Origin: Begonia masoniana
Lineage: Eukaryota; Streptophyta; Magnoliopsida; Cucurbitales; Begoniaceae
DNA: 64,000 nucleotides
Assembly: GCA_022432975.1 (NCBI GenBank)
Contig: CM039514.1
Location: 13,314,810 to 13,378,809 of the forward strand
Direction: 5' to 3'
Under the pieces are notes generated by a model that saw nothing but the letters and a program-made list of their open reading frames with translations, did not search any database and was not told the origin of the DNA. A program made the position numbers and the translations under genes. Of this stretch, positions 32,917-45,300 are shown piece by piece; the stretch's first letter is position 1; every line of letters begins with the position of its first letter.

Positions 32917-35900
32917 ATGGCTAGACGCCCAGGAAGACCTAGAGTGCCTAGAGAAATGCCAAATGTAAGAGGTGAAGAGGAGCCTAGTGTGATTAGGCAG
33001 CTGACAGATTTGGTGCGTCAGCAGACTGACATAGTGCGACAACAATCCGACCAATTAGGAGTGTTATTGAACCGAGAAGCACAAGGAAGTGCCAACTCGA
33101 GCCATGGCAATGAGCATTCAGGGGACCGATTTCGCAGGCTTCAACCACCCACATTTGATGGAAGATCATCTAACCCGATTGTTGCCGAAGAATGGTTGAG
33201 GAAGATTGAAAGCATGCTTCGATGTGCCAACGTTGGAGAAGGAGATAAGGTCACCCTGGCAACGTTTCATTTTGCTGGAGATGCCCAGCTTTGGTGGGAG
33301 ACAATTGAGACCACCACTGATATTTTGGCTATGACTTGGTCTCAGTTTAAGGACACCTTCTTTGAGAAATATTTTAACAGCACGGTTCAGGCCGCGAAGA
33401 AGGTGGAGTTCATGAACTTGAAGCAGACAGGGTCTGTGGCTGAGTATGTTAGACAATTTGAGTCTCTTTTCAGATTCGCTGGACACTTTATTCACAGAAA
33501 CGAGGATAAGGTGTTTCAATTTATGAATGGACTGAAGCCAGAAGTGTACAGAGGGGTCAAGTATTCAGGTTTTAGAGGTTTGCCTTTTAGTGAAGTTGTG
33601 TCCACAGCCTTGGAGGTGGAGGAGGCCGAGATGAAATGTTCAGGGCCGAAGGAAGCCCCACGAAAGTTTGTTCAACCCCAACAACAGAGAGGAGTGAAGA
33701 GGCCAAGTGAGGGCCAGTATAGTCAAGGAATGGGAAAGAAAGTACCAGACACTAAGATGTTTCCTCAATGCCCAAAGTGTTCGAAGAACCACCCGGGCAA
33801 GTGCAGATTTGGAACAAATAAGTGTTTTAACTGCGAAGAGGTTGGACACTCGTTCAGGGATTGCCCAAAGCCTAGAATCACGCGTTGCTTCAACTGCAAT
33901 AAAGTCGGCCATATCATCAGAGACTGCCCAGCCCTGAAGGGCGGACCTGCCAAGGTTAAGCCAAGAATATTCTCCATGATGGAGTCAGGTGATGAGGACC
34001 AGCCTGCTGTGGTATCAGGTACTGTATTGGTTAACTCTATCCCTGCTTTTACTTTGATAGATTCAGGTGCAACACATTCTTTTGTAGCCTCTACTTTTGC
34101 TGATAAGTTAGATGTACGGTTCACTTCCTCTGGGCATGTGTTTAATGTAGCATTACCCTTTGGTGAACGCATGCACTCTAACCAAGTGATGCTTGATAGC
34201 ATTGTATTAGTAGGAAACATGAATTTGGCTGCCGATCTCATCATTATGGACATAACTGGATTTCATGTAATCTTAGGGATGGATTGGTTGTTTAAGCATT
34301 TTGCCACAATAGATTGTAGGACTGGAATTGTTAGTTTTCAACCCCCTGGAGGTTTAAACCATACTTTCCAAGCTCTGAAGAAGAGTAAGGAAATGACTGT
34401 AATGACTTCTGTCAATTGTAAACCCTCCCCATGCAGAGAGTATCTGTGCTTTTTGGCCAGTGTTTTAGACACACAACTAGTAGAAAAATCAAGCCCCAAA
34501 AATGTCTTAGTTGTCCAAGACTTCCCTGAAGTATTCCTAGATGACCTTCCCGGCTTGCCATCAGATAGGGAAATTGAATTTGTGGTAGATGTTTACCCCG
34601 GTGCCGAGCCTGTGTCCAAAAATCCATATAGACTAGCACCAACAGAACTTAAAGAATTGAAGAAACAGTTGGAGGATTTGTTGGAGAAGGGGTTCATACG
34701 CCCTAGCTTTTCACCATGGGGAGCACCTGTTCTTTTTGTCAAAAAGAAAGATGGATCAATGCATATGTGCATTGATTATAGAGAATTGAATAAGTTAACT
34801 GTCAAAAACAAATACCCTTTGCCGAGGATTGATGACTTATTTAACCAACTTAGGGGTGCAAGGATTTTCTCTAAGATTGACCTTAGGTCCGGTTATTACC
34901 AGTTGAAGGTTAAATCTGAAGATATCCCAAAGACTGCCTTTCGCACAAGATATGGACATTATGAGTTTTTGGTTATGTCTTTTGGTTTGACAAACGCACC
35001 AGCAGCCTTCATGGATCTCATGAATAGGGTGTTTCACGAGTATTTGGACAAGTTTGTTATTGTATTCATAGATGACATCCTAATCTATTCTAGCACTAAG
35101 GATGAGCATGCAAAACATTTGAGTTTAGTGTTAGAAGTATTGAGAAGGCACCAACTTTATGCCAAATTTTCCAAGTGTGAATTTTGGTTGGACCAGGTTC
35201 ACTTTTTAGAACATGTCATCTCTGGAGATGGTATATCTGTGGATCCAGCTAAGGTTCAAGCAGTTAAGGGATGGCCCCAACCGAAGAATGCTACGGATAT
35301 CAGAAGTTTCCTTGGACTTGCAGGGTATTACAGAAAGTTCATTGAAGGATTTTCAAAGATCGCTACGCCCCTTACTAAGTTAACCAGGAAGAATGTGAAG
35401 TATATATGGACTGATGAATGTGAACATAGTTTTATGACCTTGAAACAGAAACTAACCAATGCTCCAATTTTAACCCTTCCAGCTGAAGATGGTAAATTTA
35501 GTATTTACTGTGATTCTTCCAAAATTGGTCTTGGTGGTGTGTTAATGCAGGGTGGTAAAGTAATAGCTTATGCCTCTAGACAGTTGAAAACGCATGAGAA
35601 GAACTACCCTACCCATGACTTAGAATTAGCTGCAGTTGTATTTGCACTTAAGATTTGGAGGCATTACTTGTATGGACAATCCTGTGAGATATTTTCGGAT
35701 CATAAGAGCCTGAAGTACATCTTCACGCAAAAAGAACTGAATATGAGGCAACGTAGGTGGTTAGAGTTTGTCAAAGATTATGATTTTGAGATCAAGTACC
35801 ACTCTGGCAAGGCGAATGTAGTGGCAGACGCTTTGAGTAGAGTGACTCCTTTAGTTTCTACTTTGACTCTAGACATACCGATAGCTTTAGAGACAGAATT

Positions 35901-37401
35901 CCAAAGATTTAACCTGGAAGCTGTGCCAAGTGTGTCAGCCATGCTTTCGGCCATGTCTTTGAGGCCAACTATTTTGGAGAAAATAAAGGAGGTCCAAATG
36001 AATGACACTGAGAGTAATAAGTATAGGTTGTGCATAGATTCCACTGATAAGTCGGATTTCAACTGCTCAGCTGATGGAATTCTCAAGTTTCGAAATAGAT
36101 GGTTTGTTCCGGCTGATACTGAGCTTAGGAAGGAGATCCTATCTAAGGCACATTCCTCCAGATTTTCAGTTCATCCTGGAAGTACGAAAATGTACAGAGA
36201 TCTCAAGCAGCATTATTGGTGGCCAGGTATGAAGAGAAGTGTGGCGGAGTATGTGGAGTCATGTCTGGTCTGCCAGCAAGTCAAGGCTGAACATCAGAGA
36301 CCCTCAGGGACATTGCAACCCTTACCAGTTCTTGAATGGAAATGGGAACAAGTAACAATGGATTTTGTCGTTGGACTACCTAGGACAGCAAAGGGGCATG
36401 ATGCAATCTGGGTTATAGTTGACCGTCTAACCAAATCTGCTCATTTTCTGCCAATTAAGATAACTTACTCAATGGATCAGCTTGCTGAATTGTACATGCA
36501 AGAGATTGTCAGATTGCATGGAGTTCCAAGTTCAATAGTTTCAGACCGAGACTCCAGATTTACATCTAAGTTTTGGAAAAGTCTGCACAAGGCTATGGGA
36601 ACACAGCTTAATTTTAGCACAGCCTTCCACCCTCAAACGGATGGACAATCCGAGAGGACTATTCAGACCTTAGAAGATATGCTCCGAGCATGCGTATTAG
36701 ATTTTCAAGGATCTTGGAGTAGATATTTACCATTGGTCGAGTTCTCTTATAATAACAGTTTTCAAGCAACAATAGGAATGACACCGTATGAAGCCTTATA
36801 TGGACGAAAATGCAGATCTCCTTTGTACTGGGATGAAGTTGGTGAAGCACAATTGCTTGGTCCTAATATTGTGCAACAAACTGTGGAGAAGGTTGCCCTC
36901 ATCCGACAGAGAATTTTGACAGCTCAAAGCCGCCAGAAAAGTTATGCTGATAAAAGACGAAGAGAATTAGAGTTTGAAGTAGGTGATGAAGTTTTCCTTA
37001 GAGTATCACCATTTAAAGGAGTTGTCAGATTCGGGAAGAAAGGCAAGTTGAACCCCAGATTTATTGGACCGTTCACTATTCTGAAAAGAGTTGGGAGAGC
37101 AGCCTATCTGTTGCAGCTACCAGCTTCTATGGAAGGAATACATGACGTATTCCATGTTTTTATGTTGAAAAAGTGCATAAGGGATCCCAACCAAATCATG
37201 GAACAACAAGACCTCGAAATTTGTCCTACCCTTGCCTATGAAGAGAAACCAGTAAAGATCTTGGATTACGCAGTGAAGGTATTACGCAACAAAGAGGTTC
37301 CACTAGTGAAAGTCTTATGGCACAACCAGAATGTAGAGGAGACAACCTGGGAGCGCCAGCAGGACATGATGGACCAACATCCAGAATTATTCAGGTACTG
37401 A
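32917..37401 (+). CDS. gag-pol: E3 Gag-Pol polyprotein, intact (1494 aa)
   Basis: A single frame encodes all functions for reverse transcription and integration. The ATG at 32917 was chosen because it follows the predicted leader intron and begins the Met-Ala-Arg-Arg-Pro start shared with E1; an ATG at 32875 lies inside the intron. Order: capsid region (about 80-230); two CCHC knuckles at 303-316 and 324-337; aspartic protease with LIDSGATHS (Asp 382); RT with FIDDILIYS (Asp pair starting 719); RNase H with YCDSSK (Asp 866); integrase with H-H-C-C finger (about 1079-1121) and catalytic Asp 1149, Asp 1210 and Glu 1246, the last two 35 residues apart; GPF motif (about 1381-1387); chromodomain-like tail (about 1441-1494). 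No stop or frameshift. One odd residue: Glu replaces the usual Gly before HVISGDG in RT. Gag and Pol share one frame, so the protein ratio must be set by processing or splicing rather than frameshifting. Confidence 0.95.
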   Translation: MARRPGRPRVPREMPNVRGEEEPSVIRQLTDLVRQQTDIVRQQSDQLGVLLNREAQGSANSSHGNEHSGDRFRRLQPPTFDGRSSNPIVAEEWLRKIESMLRCANVGEGDKVTLATFHFAGDAQLWWETIETTTDILAMTWSQFKDTFFEKYFNSTVQAAKKVEFMNLKQTGSVAEYVRQFESLFRFAGHFIHRNEDKVFQFMNGLKPEVYRGVKYSGFRGLPFSEVVSTALEVEEAEMKCSGPKEAPRKFVQPQQQRGVKRPSEGQYSQGMGKKVPDTKMFPQCPKCSKNHPGKCRFGTNKCFNCEEVGHSFRDCPKPRITRCFNCNKVGHIIRDCPALKGGPAKVKPRIFSMMESGDEDQPAVVSGTVLVNSIPAFTLIDSGATHSFVASTFADKLDVRFTSSGHVFNVALPFGERMHSNQVMLDSIVLVGNMNLAADLIIMDITGFHVILGMDWLFKHFATIDCRTGIVSFQPPGGLNHTFQALKKSKEMTVMTSVNCKPSPCREYLCFLASVLDTQLVEKSSPKNVLVVQDFPEVFLDDLPGLPSDREIEFVVDVYPGAEPVSKNPYRLAPTELKELKKQLEDLLEKGFIRPSFSPWGAPVLFVKKKDGSMHMCIDYRELNKLTVKNKYPLPRIDDLFNQLRGARIFSKIDLRSGYYQLKVKSEDIPKTAFRTRYGHYEFLVMSFGLTNAPAAFMDLMNRVFHEYLDKFVIVFIDDILIYSSTKDEHAKHLSLVLEVLRRHQLYAKFSKCEFWLDQVHFLEHVISGDGISVDPAKVQAVKGWPQPKNATDIRSFLGLAGYYRKFIEGFSKIATPLTKLTRKNVKYIWTDECEHSFMTLKQKLTNAPILTLPAEDGKFSIYCDSSKIGLGGVLMQGGKVIAYASRQLKTHEKNYPTHDLELAAVVFALKIWRHYLYGQSCEIFSDHKSLKYIFTQKELNMRQRRWLEFVKDYDFEIKYHSGKANVVADALSRVTPLVSTLTLDIPIALETEFQRFNLEAVPSVSAMLSAMSLRPTILEKIKEVQMNDTESNKYRLCIDSTDKSDFNCSADGILKFRNRWFVPADTELRKEILSKAHSSRFSVHPGSTKMYRDLKQHYWWPGMKRSVAEYVESCLVCQQVKAEHQRPSGTLQPLPVLEWKWEQVTMDFVVGLPRTAKGHDAIWVIVDRLTKSAHFLPIKITYSMDQLAELYMQEIVRLHGVPSSIVSDRDSRFTSKFWKSLHKAMGTQLNFSTAFHPQTDGQSERTIQTLEDMLRACVLDFQGSWSRYLPLVEFSYNNSFQATIGMTPYEALYGRKCRSPLYWDEVGEAQLLGPNIVQQTVEKVALIRQRILTAQSRQKSYADKRRRELEFEVGDEVFLRVSPFKGVVRFGKKGKLNPRFIGPFTILKRVGRAAYLLQLPASMEGIHDVFHVFMLKKCIRDPNQIMEQQDLEICPTLAYEEKPVKILDYAVKVLRNKEVPLVKVLWHNQNVEETTWERQQDMMDQHPELFRY

Positions 37402-37422
37402 ATTTTGAGTACAAAATTCTTT

Positions 37423-37436
37423 TAAGGAGGGTAGAT
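37423..37436 (+). other. E3 polypurine tract
   Basis: TAAGGAGGGTAGAT abuts the 3' LTR at 37437. Confidence 0.82.
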
Positions 37437-39545
37437 TGTAACACCCGGTTTCAATATAAATAAAAATAAGTTATTAAACGGAGGTATATAATCTTATGGT
37501 TTAAAATTGAGTGAAATGCTGATTAGGTTATTAAGTGACTAGGCAGGGGCAAGATGGTAATTGCGAATTTATATTGTGGATAACGTATTTAAGGAAAGGT
37601 TTAGTGAGGTTTAGCCGCCACTATTTTATTAATCTTACCTCTCAACTCGGCGGACATCCTCTAGGTGATTCCCCTCCGATTTTCCCCAACCAAGGTGAGT
37701 TTTGATTAAATTACTTGCTGTTCTAGTGCTTAGGTAGCTGAAGGATTGCAATGTATGTGTTTTCGAAAGGCTGCGAGTGAGAGATTTGGGGTTTGGGGTT
37801 TATTGATGTATCGGGAATGTTTAATCAGTAGAGCCCCAAACCGGCTTCCTTAGACTTCAGGGTAGTTAGATAAAGTCTAGTGGAGATCTAATCTATAATC
37901 TGTCGATGGTTCTAGGTGAGCAGATTTCTGGAGTAGCCTATAGACGAGCGATTTCCAGGAGACCAGGTAAGTAAAGTATTGTGTGTGCCCTCGGGCCTAC
38001 ATCACAAAACAGTAGGTTTTTGCATGTTTGAGTATTTTCTATATGTCATGCATCATAAATTTGAAAGAAAACGAAAATGAATTTTCATGTATCATGTGGA
38101 GAGGCTAGTTCAGATTGACGGGCATTGGCGGTTAAGGGAACTAATCCACCCCTTAACTGATGAAGAGGATTTGTAACATTGGGAGAACTGATCCCACTCC
38201 CAAGGGAATTGAGGGATCTGAACAGTTATTAAGGGACCTCATCCGCCCCTTAATTAATGAAGAGGATGTAGACATTGAGAGAACTGATCCCACTCCCAAG
38301 GGAATCATGGGATCTGATCAGTAAATAAACGAAGTACAACCGAGATGAGAAAGTAGAAACTGCATATTTAGGATTTTGTTTCAGCATATCATTTCATTAT
38401 TGCTTTACTTACTTAGCATTAGGCTAATAGATGAGTTTTTTGATGTAGGTGTTGAGGATACCACAGGATAATTTCCTGAGTACACAGATGATTAGGTGTG
38501 GTTGGAGGAGCACATCCATGTCTCGGCTTGGTAAACTGATGAGGCGGGCTAACTGGTGTCAGCAGGTGTTGAGGTTTAGTTGATGATGATCTAGTCTGAG
38601 TAGGTCGAGTTTTCATGACAATAGAGATTTTAGCATTTCGAATACAATTTGAATATTATTGATTCTAGTAACCTGTTGAGTTTTAAGTGTTGGTTTTACT
38701 GGATTTGATTAATGAAATGGTTTGAATCGTTTTTGAAAGGTCTTGGAGAGGCAAGAAAATTTCTTTCTGTAGTTAGAGTTGTGTCTGTCTTCTATCGGAA
38801 TGTGATTTTAATAAAGCTATCAGATGATGTCGAGTGTTTTAGTCGTCCGGTGATGTCGAGCTTTTGCTCGTCGGATGATAAGGGTTAAGTCATTCGGATG
38901 AGGAGATCATCCGGCTGACGTCACTGGTAGATATAGAGAAAAGTCGTTCGGATGAGGAGATCATCCGGCTGACGTCACCGGTGGATGTCCCTGTTAGACT
39001 GACCGGATGACCAGATTTATATTTTGTCGTTTAGTGACCGGTGGATGTCCCTGTTAGACTGACCGGATGACCAAATTTTATGTTTTGTCGTTTAGTGACC
39101 GGTGGATGTCCCTGTTAGACTGACCAGATGACCAAATTTTATGTTTTGTCGTTTAGTGACCGGTGGATGTCCCTGTTAGACTGACCGGATGACCAAATTT
39201 TATGTTTTGTCGTTTAGCGACCGGATGAAGTCTTCAAATAGCCTTCCCCCTTCGTTGACCTTGTTCAGCGGACGACGAGTTTGACTCTTCCAACCTTCAA
39301 AGTATTTTTTCACGGGTTAAACCTTTGCTTCTTAATCGATTGTTTCTCAACATTTCCAACGTTTTTTTTATATGGTTTTTGGTTAGTTTTATTTTTGTTT
39401 AAACGATTTCCGCTGTAAGTTTACATGTTTTATCAAATGTCCAAAATTTGAATTTTTGTACGAAGTTTTAAATTTGGTCCAAGTTTTCTTAGTAATATTC
39501 GGGTTATGAGTAACAAACCGGGTTCAGTAAACTCGGGGTGTTACA
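37437..39545 (+). repeat. E3 3' LTR
   Basis: Nearly identical to the 5' LTR; the same boxes, hairpins and four repeats of about 60 bp. Ends GGGGTGTTACA. Confidence 0.95.
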
Positions 39546-39739
39546 TTATTCCCTACTTGCTAAGCATTAGGCTTACGTTTTGTTTTCTGTGGTGTAGGTA
39601 TCGACAGGAGTACAGGTGTGGGCTTTGTGGAAAGCTAGGGTTAGGACGCAGTCGTTGGTGCATGTTGTATGCCAGTGTGGGCAGTTGTCAGGGCGTCTCG
39701 ACCAGGGTCTTCGGAAAGACGTGGGTGGAACATTATTTT
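39546..39739 (+). repeat. E4 3' LTR, piece 2 of 3
   Basis: Starts with the second TTATT and continues the E4 LTR from CCCTACTTGC through the predicted intron-2 acceptor (TGGTGTAG). It ends at ATTTT (39735-39739), the E5 target site. Confidence 0.93.
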
Positions 39740-42167
39740 TGTAACACCCGGTTTTCGGGATTTAAATTATATTCCAATATAAACGGCAATTTTGTAAGTA
39801 CGTCAAATTAAGTCCGTTTTACGAACGAAAAGTTTTAACGGAGCCGTAACAATTAATTGGAATTTATGGTAAAATATGAGAATTTTAGAAAATAGGATTG
39901 TTAGTTAAATAATGAGAAAATTGGAATAAGAAAATTTAATTTAAGTGAATGGTGATTTGGTAAATTGCAAACCAAAATTTCCAATTAAAAATCAAATTCC
40001 CTGTCATTCTTTCCCCTCACCCACGAAACTCCATTTCCTCCCCCTCAACGCGCGACATTCTCTTCCTCCTCCGACGATTCTCCATTTCGGCGGCGATTGC
40101 CTTCCTCCGGCGACTCGAATCTTCACGCTTCTTCGTCGTCTTTGCTCTCTAGGTAAGGCTCTAGACTTTTGGAGCGTTAAATATCGATTTCTAAGGTTTA
40201 AAACAATTAGGGTTTGTTAGGGTTTTTGTCGAAAACGTGAATCGATGTTTGAAATTGATAGGTTGAGCTTATTTATGCCCCTAATAGACGTAATGGTTAT
40301 TATTGGAGCTTAGTTCGTCGGTTTGTTGAGGTGTATTGGAGATTTGGATAAATTGGAGCTTAAAAACCCCATTAATGGAGTTTTTGTAGTCTCGAGCGCG
40401 AATTGCTCGATGAAATGCCTCAACGAACTTAAATAGAGTTTAGGAGAATTTTCTTTAGTTAGGAGTTAATAGTTTTTAGAGTTTGAGGATTTAGACTCAG
40501 TTTAACGTCGTATATTGTTAAATGTATAGGTGAACAAACGCTCGTGGACGGAGCTCGTTGTGCAACGACGCGAGGTAAGTTCTCGTGACTTACTCTGGCC
40601 GATAGGCCTACACCATATGTCAAAGTCGTCTTGAGGAACCTTGAGGATTGTTTGTTTAAATCGTTTTGAGTATGGGTAGTTAGGATTAGTTGTTTTTATA
40701 TGTTGTTTATTTATCGTCTTGATGGTATACATGTGATTGTTTACTTTATGTTATATTTGAACTGTTCATGCATCACGGTTTTAAAAACGACATGAAAATG
40801 AATTTACGCACGGATTTCATGAAAAGAACATGCATGTAAAGGCAAGTAAAGTATCACAGTAAACAACCATGACATGGGGTTATCGGGGATGAGGTTCGGA
40901 CCTGGCGTTCTGTGGTGAGCGGGTTTCCCTCCCTTCAAATGGTGTGGACTGTCTAATCGCTTGACGTGCCCTATCCATCTGTCGAGCGTTTCCGATAACC
41001 ATAGACTGACACGTACGGATATACGCATTGACATGGACGGTTTTCATAGTACAGAGCATACATGATCATGCATTAGCATTTACGTAGGGCTTACTGAGAT
41101 TTTTATCTCATAGGTGTCTCTATGGTGTAGGTGATTTCGAGACAGGTGAGGATGATGTCCCTCCGCCTGATGTATGAGCATGTTGAAGAAAGATGGCCCG
41201 TGGGAGTGCGCTGGCAGTCGGAGCGTGATTTTGACCCGTGGGGACGTACATAGGTATTTTGGATTATTTCGGATAGAAATGGTTAGAACAAATAGGTTGA
41301 TTGGATCTGGATAGTTGATAGAATGCGTTTGGGAAATTGTGACTATTTTGAAATGTTTTAGTATTTTAAAACAGGAGGAATATGTGAAATGTTTAAACGG
41401 AACCATGCTATTTGTTTTCATGAAATTTTTTTTAAAACGTATTTTGAGTCGGTAACCGGATGACGAGTGTAAAGTGTGTTAATGATAGTGTTATGATGTA
41501 GAAATGCGTTTTAGAGGAATGTATGAAATGTGTGAAAATGGAATGTGAAAGGTGAAGATTGGGTGATATATGAGTTTAGGGTTTAATTGGTGTATGCAGG
41601 GTGAAGGGCGTGAAATGGTTAAGGAAAAGATGCCTCTGGATTTCAAAATCCAGAGGCAGTGGCGAATAATCGCTTGAGGGAGGCGAACAGTCGCCCCTCC
41701 CTCTGTTTGAAATCGCCAGGAGGCGATAGTGATCGCTGCCCTCTGGAAAATTTCCAGAGGGGGTGGCGATTGATCGCCACAATTGTGGGGATCAATCGCC
41801 ACAAGCGATTGCAACAGGCGATTGTGCCTGTTGCAATCGCTGAAGGGCGATTGCTCGCCACAATTGTGGCGAGCAATCCCCACATGTTCTGCCATATTGG
41901 TAGAACATGCAAAAGAGAAATAAATAAAAAATAAAAAGAAAAAAAATTAAATTAACTTTAAACTAAATGTTTTCTTTTATTACTTAATTGTTTAAATAGA
42001 TTGTTTTAAGTTTATTTTACATAGTTTTAAAACGAAAATTTTAAACGCTGTTAATAATTTCAATTATGATTTAAAAAGTTTTATTCCGCTAGAATGAGAG
42101 ATTTAAAGTTGTACGTATAAAAAAAATTTATACGAAAAAATTAAGGGTAGGTTTTTGGGTCGTTACA
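39740..42167 (+). repeat. E5 5' LTR
   Basis: Starts TGTAACACCC, ends GGTCGTTACA. Predicted intron 1 40153-40529, micro-exon 40530-40574, intron 2 40575-41130. After the second donor the mini-hairpin reads GGCC-GATA-GGCC. Confidence 0.95.
41631..41911 (+). repeat. Cluster of six hairpins in E5 5' LTR
   Basis: About 280 bp with consecutive inverted repeats. Stems include TGCCTCTGGATTT with its complement (41631-41658), CCCTCTGGAAA with TTTCCAGAGGG, GGCGATTGATC with GATCAATCGCC around a CCACAATTGTGG palindrome, a 15-bp stem GCGATTGCAACAGGC, a perfect 30-nt palindrome centred on CCACAATTGTGG, and ATGTTCT with AGAACAT. The block is preserved at 48683-48963 in the 3' LTR. Confidence 0.9.
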
Positions 42168-42171
42168 GTTA

Positions 42172-42183
42172 TGGTATCAGAGC
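42172..42183 (+). other. E5 primer-binding site
   Basis: TGGTATCAGAGC, full 12-base match, four bases after the LTR. Confidence 0.92.
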
Positions 42184-42254
42184 CCCCGGGTTTTAAAAAC
42201 GGTTCTGTAGACTGCACGACTGCTCAGCCACTACGCGGACATCTTTCATCAACT

Positions 42255-42319
42255 GTAAGTACGTTTAATTGTTTTATTTCAATTTGAGTTTTTAGGATTG
42301 CTTGTTTTAACTTGTATAG
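42255..42319 (+). other. E5 predicted 65-bp leader intron
   Basis: Donor AACTGTAAGT 83 nt after the primer site; branch-like TTTTAAC and acceptor TTGTATAG 13 nt before the gag ATG at 42333. Confidence 0.68.
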
Positions 42320-42332
42320 GAGATTATAGAAA

Positions 42333-45300
42333 ATGGTTCGAGGTAGGGACGCCCGAGACGATGCCATGGACAGGCTAATAAACTTACTCGACCGTCAATC
42401 CCAACATATGGATCGACAAGCCCAACAAATTGCGGACTTGGTTCGGGAGAATCGGAGGGCCCAAGAGATAGTGGTCCCTAATGGTCAAAGCATGGAGAGA
42501 TTTCAAAAGCTGAGACCTCCGATATTCGACGGGCAATCTTCGGACCCCTCTATTGCTGAGGAGTGGGTTCGAAAAATGGAGGATATGTTGGCGTATGCCA
42601 AGGTGGACAATGCTGAGAAAGTTGAGTGCGTCACATTCCACCTAGCGCTGGATGCCCGGTCTTGGTGGGATTCAATTAAGGCTACAACAGACGTGGCGCT
42701 AATGAGGTGGGAACGGTTTAAGACCGTGTTCTTTGACAAATATTTCAGCCGTACAGTAAGGGCGGCAAAGAGGGCTGAGTTTACCCAATTGAAACAGACT
42801 AGTACGGTGGCAGAGTACATCAGGAAATTTGAAGCTTTGTCCAAGTTTGCACCGCGCTTGGTTAGTGATAATGAAGAAAAGGTGCAACAATTCATGGATG
42901 GACTGAATAGAGAAGTTCGGAAAAATATTATAGTGTCTGGTATTCTAGATGTGCCATATGAAGAGATTGCAGCGAGAGCCCTGGAGTTCGAGGCTGCTGA
43001 ATTGACTTGTGTAAAGCCTAGAGAGCCTGCTAAGGGCTTCTTACGGGAGATTCAGCCTCAGGTACAAAACAGGGGCTGGCAACCCAGAGGGCAACAATAA
43101 CAACGAGGCATCAAAAGGCCTCATGAAGGAGGAGGCGATCAAGGTAAGGGGAAACAAGTCCAAGGGGCACAGAAACCTGTTTGTCCAAAGTGTCAGAAGG
43201 AACATTATGGCACTTGTCGGTTGGGCACGGACAGTTGCTATAGATGTGGAGAGATCGGTCATTTTGCTCAGAACTTTCCGAGAGCGACTACCAATTAGAG
43301 AACAGTTATGCCGAGGATCTTCGCATTTATCGAGCCCGGAGATGTTGATGATGAGGCACAACCATCTGTCATAGCAGGTACTATTCTAGTCATGGGTGTT
43401 CCAGTGTTTTCTTTGATAGATACAGGAGCTACGCACTCTTTCATTTCAACTGCTTGCATGATTAGATTGGGGCTAGTATCTGAGTTAGCTGAATGCGAGT
43501 ATCGAGTAATGCTACCTTCGGGAGCGAATATGCAGTCTGATCGGGTTTTCCAGGGCAACGTCGTCTCTGTGGGAAACAACACCCTCTATGCCCGGTTGAT
43601 AGTTGTGGGTATAGAGGTGTATGATCTTATTTTGGGGATGGATTGGCTTGCACGCCATTGCGCCACAATTGACTGCGGGTCCGGGATGGTGACTTTCCGC
43701 CCCCCGAACAAGGTTGAGTTCACTTTTCAAGCGACGAGCAGGTTAAGTAGACTACCTGACTCTTTTTCGATGTTGACCAGAGAACAATTTAAAATGCTCG
43801 ATTTTTGTGGCCACAGTGATTGATACTCGGCTACTTGACAAATTGAAACCGGATGATCTTCCAGTTGTTAAAGAATTCTCAGGGATTTTTCTCGACGATC
43901 TTCCAGGGTTACCACCAGATCGGGAGATCGAGTTCGTAATTGATGTTTACCCGAGTTCAGCACCGGTATCCAAGAATGAGTATAGATTGGCGCTTGCTGA
44001 ATTGAAGGAGCTGAAGTCACAGTTGGAGGAATTATTAGACAAAGGGTTTATTCGACCCAGCTTTTCTCCTTGGGGTGCACCAGTCCTGTTTGTGAAGAAA
44101 AAGGACGGAACTCTCAGGATGTGCGTTGATTATCGAGAGTTAAATAAACTGACCGTGAAGAATAAATATCCACTGCCTCGAATTGACGATCTATTTGACC
44201 AACTGCAAGGTGCCCGAGTGTTTTCAAGGATCGACCTACGCTCGGGTTATTATCAGTTGAAGGTCCAAAAGGAAGATATTGAAAAGACAGCGTTTCAAAC
44301 GAGGTATGGGCATTACGAATTTCTTGTGATGTCCTTTGGGCTTACTAATGCTCCTGCGGCATTTATGGATATGATGAATCGCGTCTTCAAAGAGTATTTG
44401 GACAGGTTCGTCGTTGTTTTTATAGATGACATCCTGGTCTATTCCAAGACAAAGGAGGAGCACGAGGAGCATTTACGGATCGTTCTAAGGACCCTGTGTC
44501 AACACCAGTTGTATCCGAAATTTTCTAAGTGTGAATTCTGGCTTGATCAAGTAAGTTTTCTTGGTCATATCGTATCTCAAGAAGGAATCTCAGTAGATCC
44601 GGCTAAAATAGAGGTTGTCAAACAATGGCCACAGCCTAAGAATGTACGAGAAGTACGAGGATTCCTTGGTTTAGCTGGATATTACAGGAAATTCATCGAG
44701 GGGTTTTCAAAGATAGCCGTTCCTCTATCTCGATTGACGAGAAAGAATGAAAGATTTTTGTGGTCTCCTGCTTGTGAGAAAAGCTTTGTGGAGCTGAAAC
44801 AGAGATTGACTACGGCTCCAGTCCTGACGCTACCAGTCGAGGGTGATAAGTTCAGTATTTACTGTGATGCCTCGGGGATCGGACTGGGATGTGTGTTAAT
44901 GCAGGAGGGCAAGGTCATCGCTTATGCTTCTAGACACTTGAAGCCATATGAACGAAACTATCCAACACACGATCTTGAGCTCGCAGCGGTGGTCTTTGCT
45001 TTAAAAATCTGGAGACACTATCTGTATGGGCAGCAGTTTGAGGTGTTTTCGGATCACAGGAGCTTAAAGTATCTATTTACGCAGAAAGAACTTAATATGC
45101 GACAGCGACGGTGGTTAGAGTTTGTTAAAGATTACGATTTTGAAATTAAATACCACCTAGGGAAGGCAAATAAAGTTGCTGATGCCTTGAGCCGAATGCC
45201 TATTGTGAGCCAACCTTCGCTTGCTTCTATGTTGGTAACGTTGAGGTCTGAGATTGAGAAGTTCGATGTGGAGATAGTAGCAGAATTGTCTAGCATGCTT

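Larger units (their letters stand above)
30650..39545 (+). mobile_element. E3: intact autonomous Ty3/gypsy chromovirus (Tekay-like)
   Basis: 5' LTR 30650-32761 (2112 bp), primer site, leader intron, one uninterrupted gag-pol frame, polypurine tract and 3' LTR 37437-39545 (2109 bp). TSD TTATT. The two LTRs differ at only scattered bases and one small repeat-unit indel, so the insertion is young. It sits in the E4 3' LTR. Confidence 0.96.

Noticed and set aside
33765..34253. 162-codon reverse-strand frame, and similar ones opposite gag-pol elsewhere
   Set aside because: Shadows of the conserved gag-pol frame on the opposite strand.
41643..41934. Several frames over the E5 hairpin block on both strands
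   Set aside because: Self-complementary sequence yields mirrored frames; the E5 3' LTR copy shows the same and nothing resembles a protein family.
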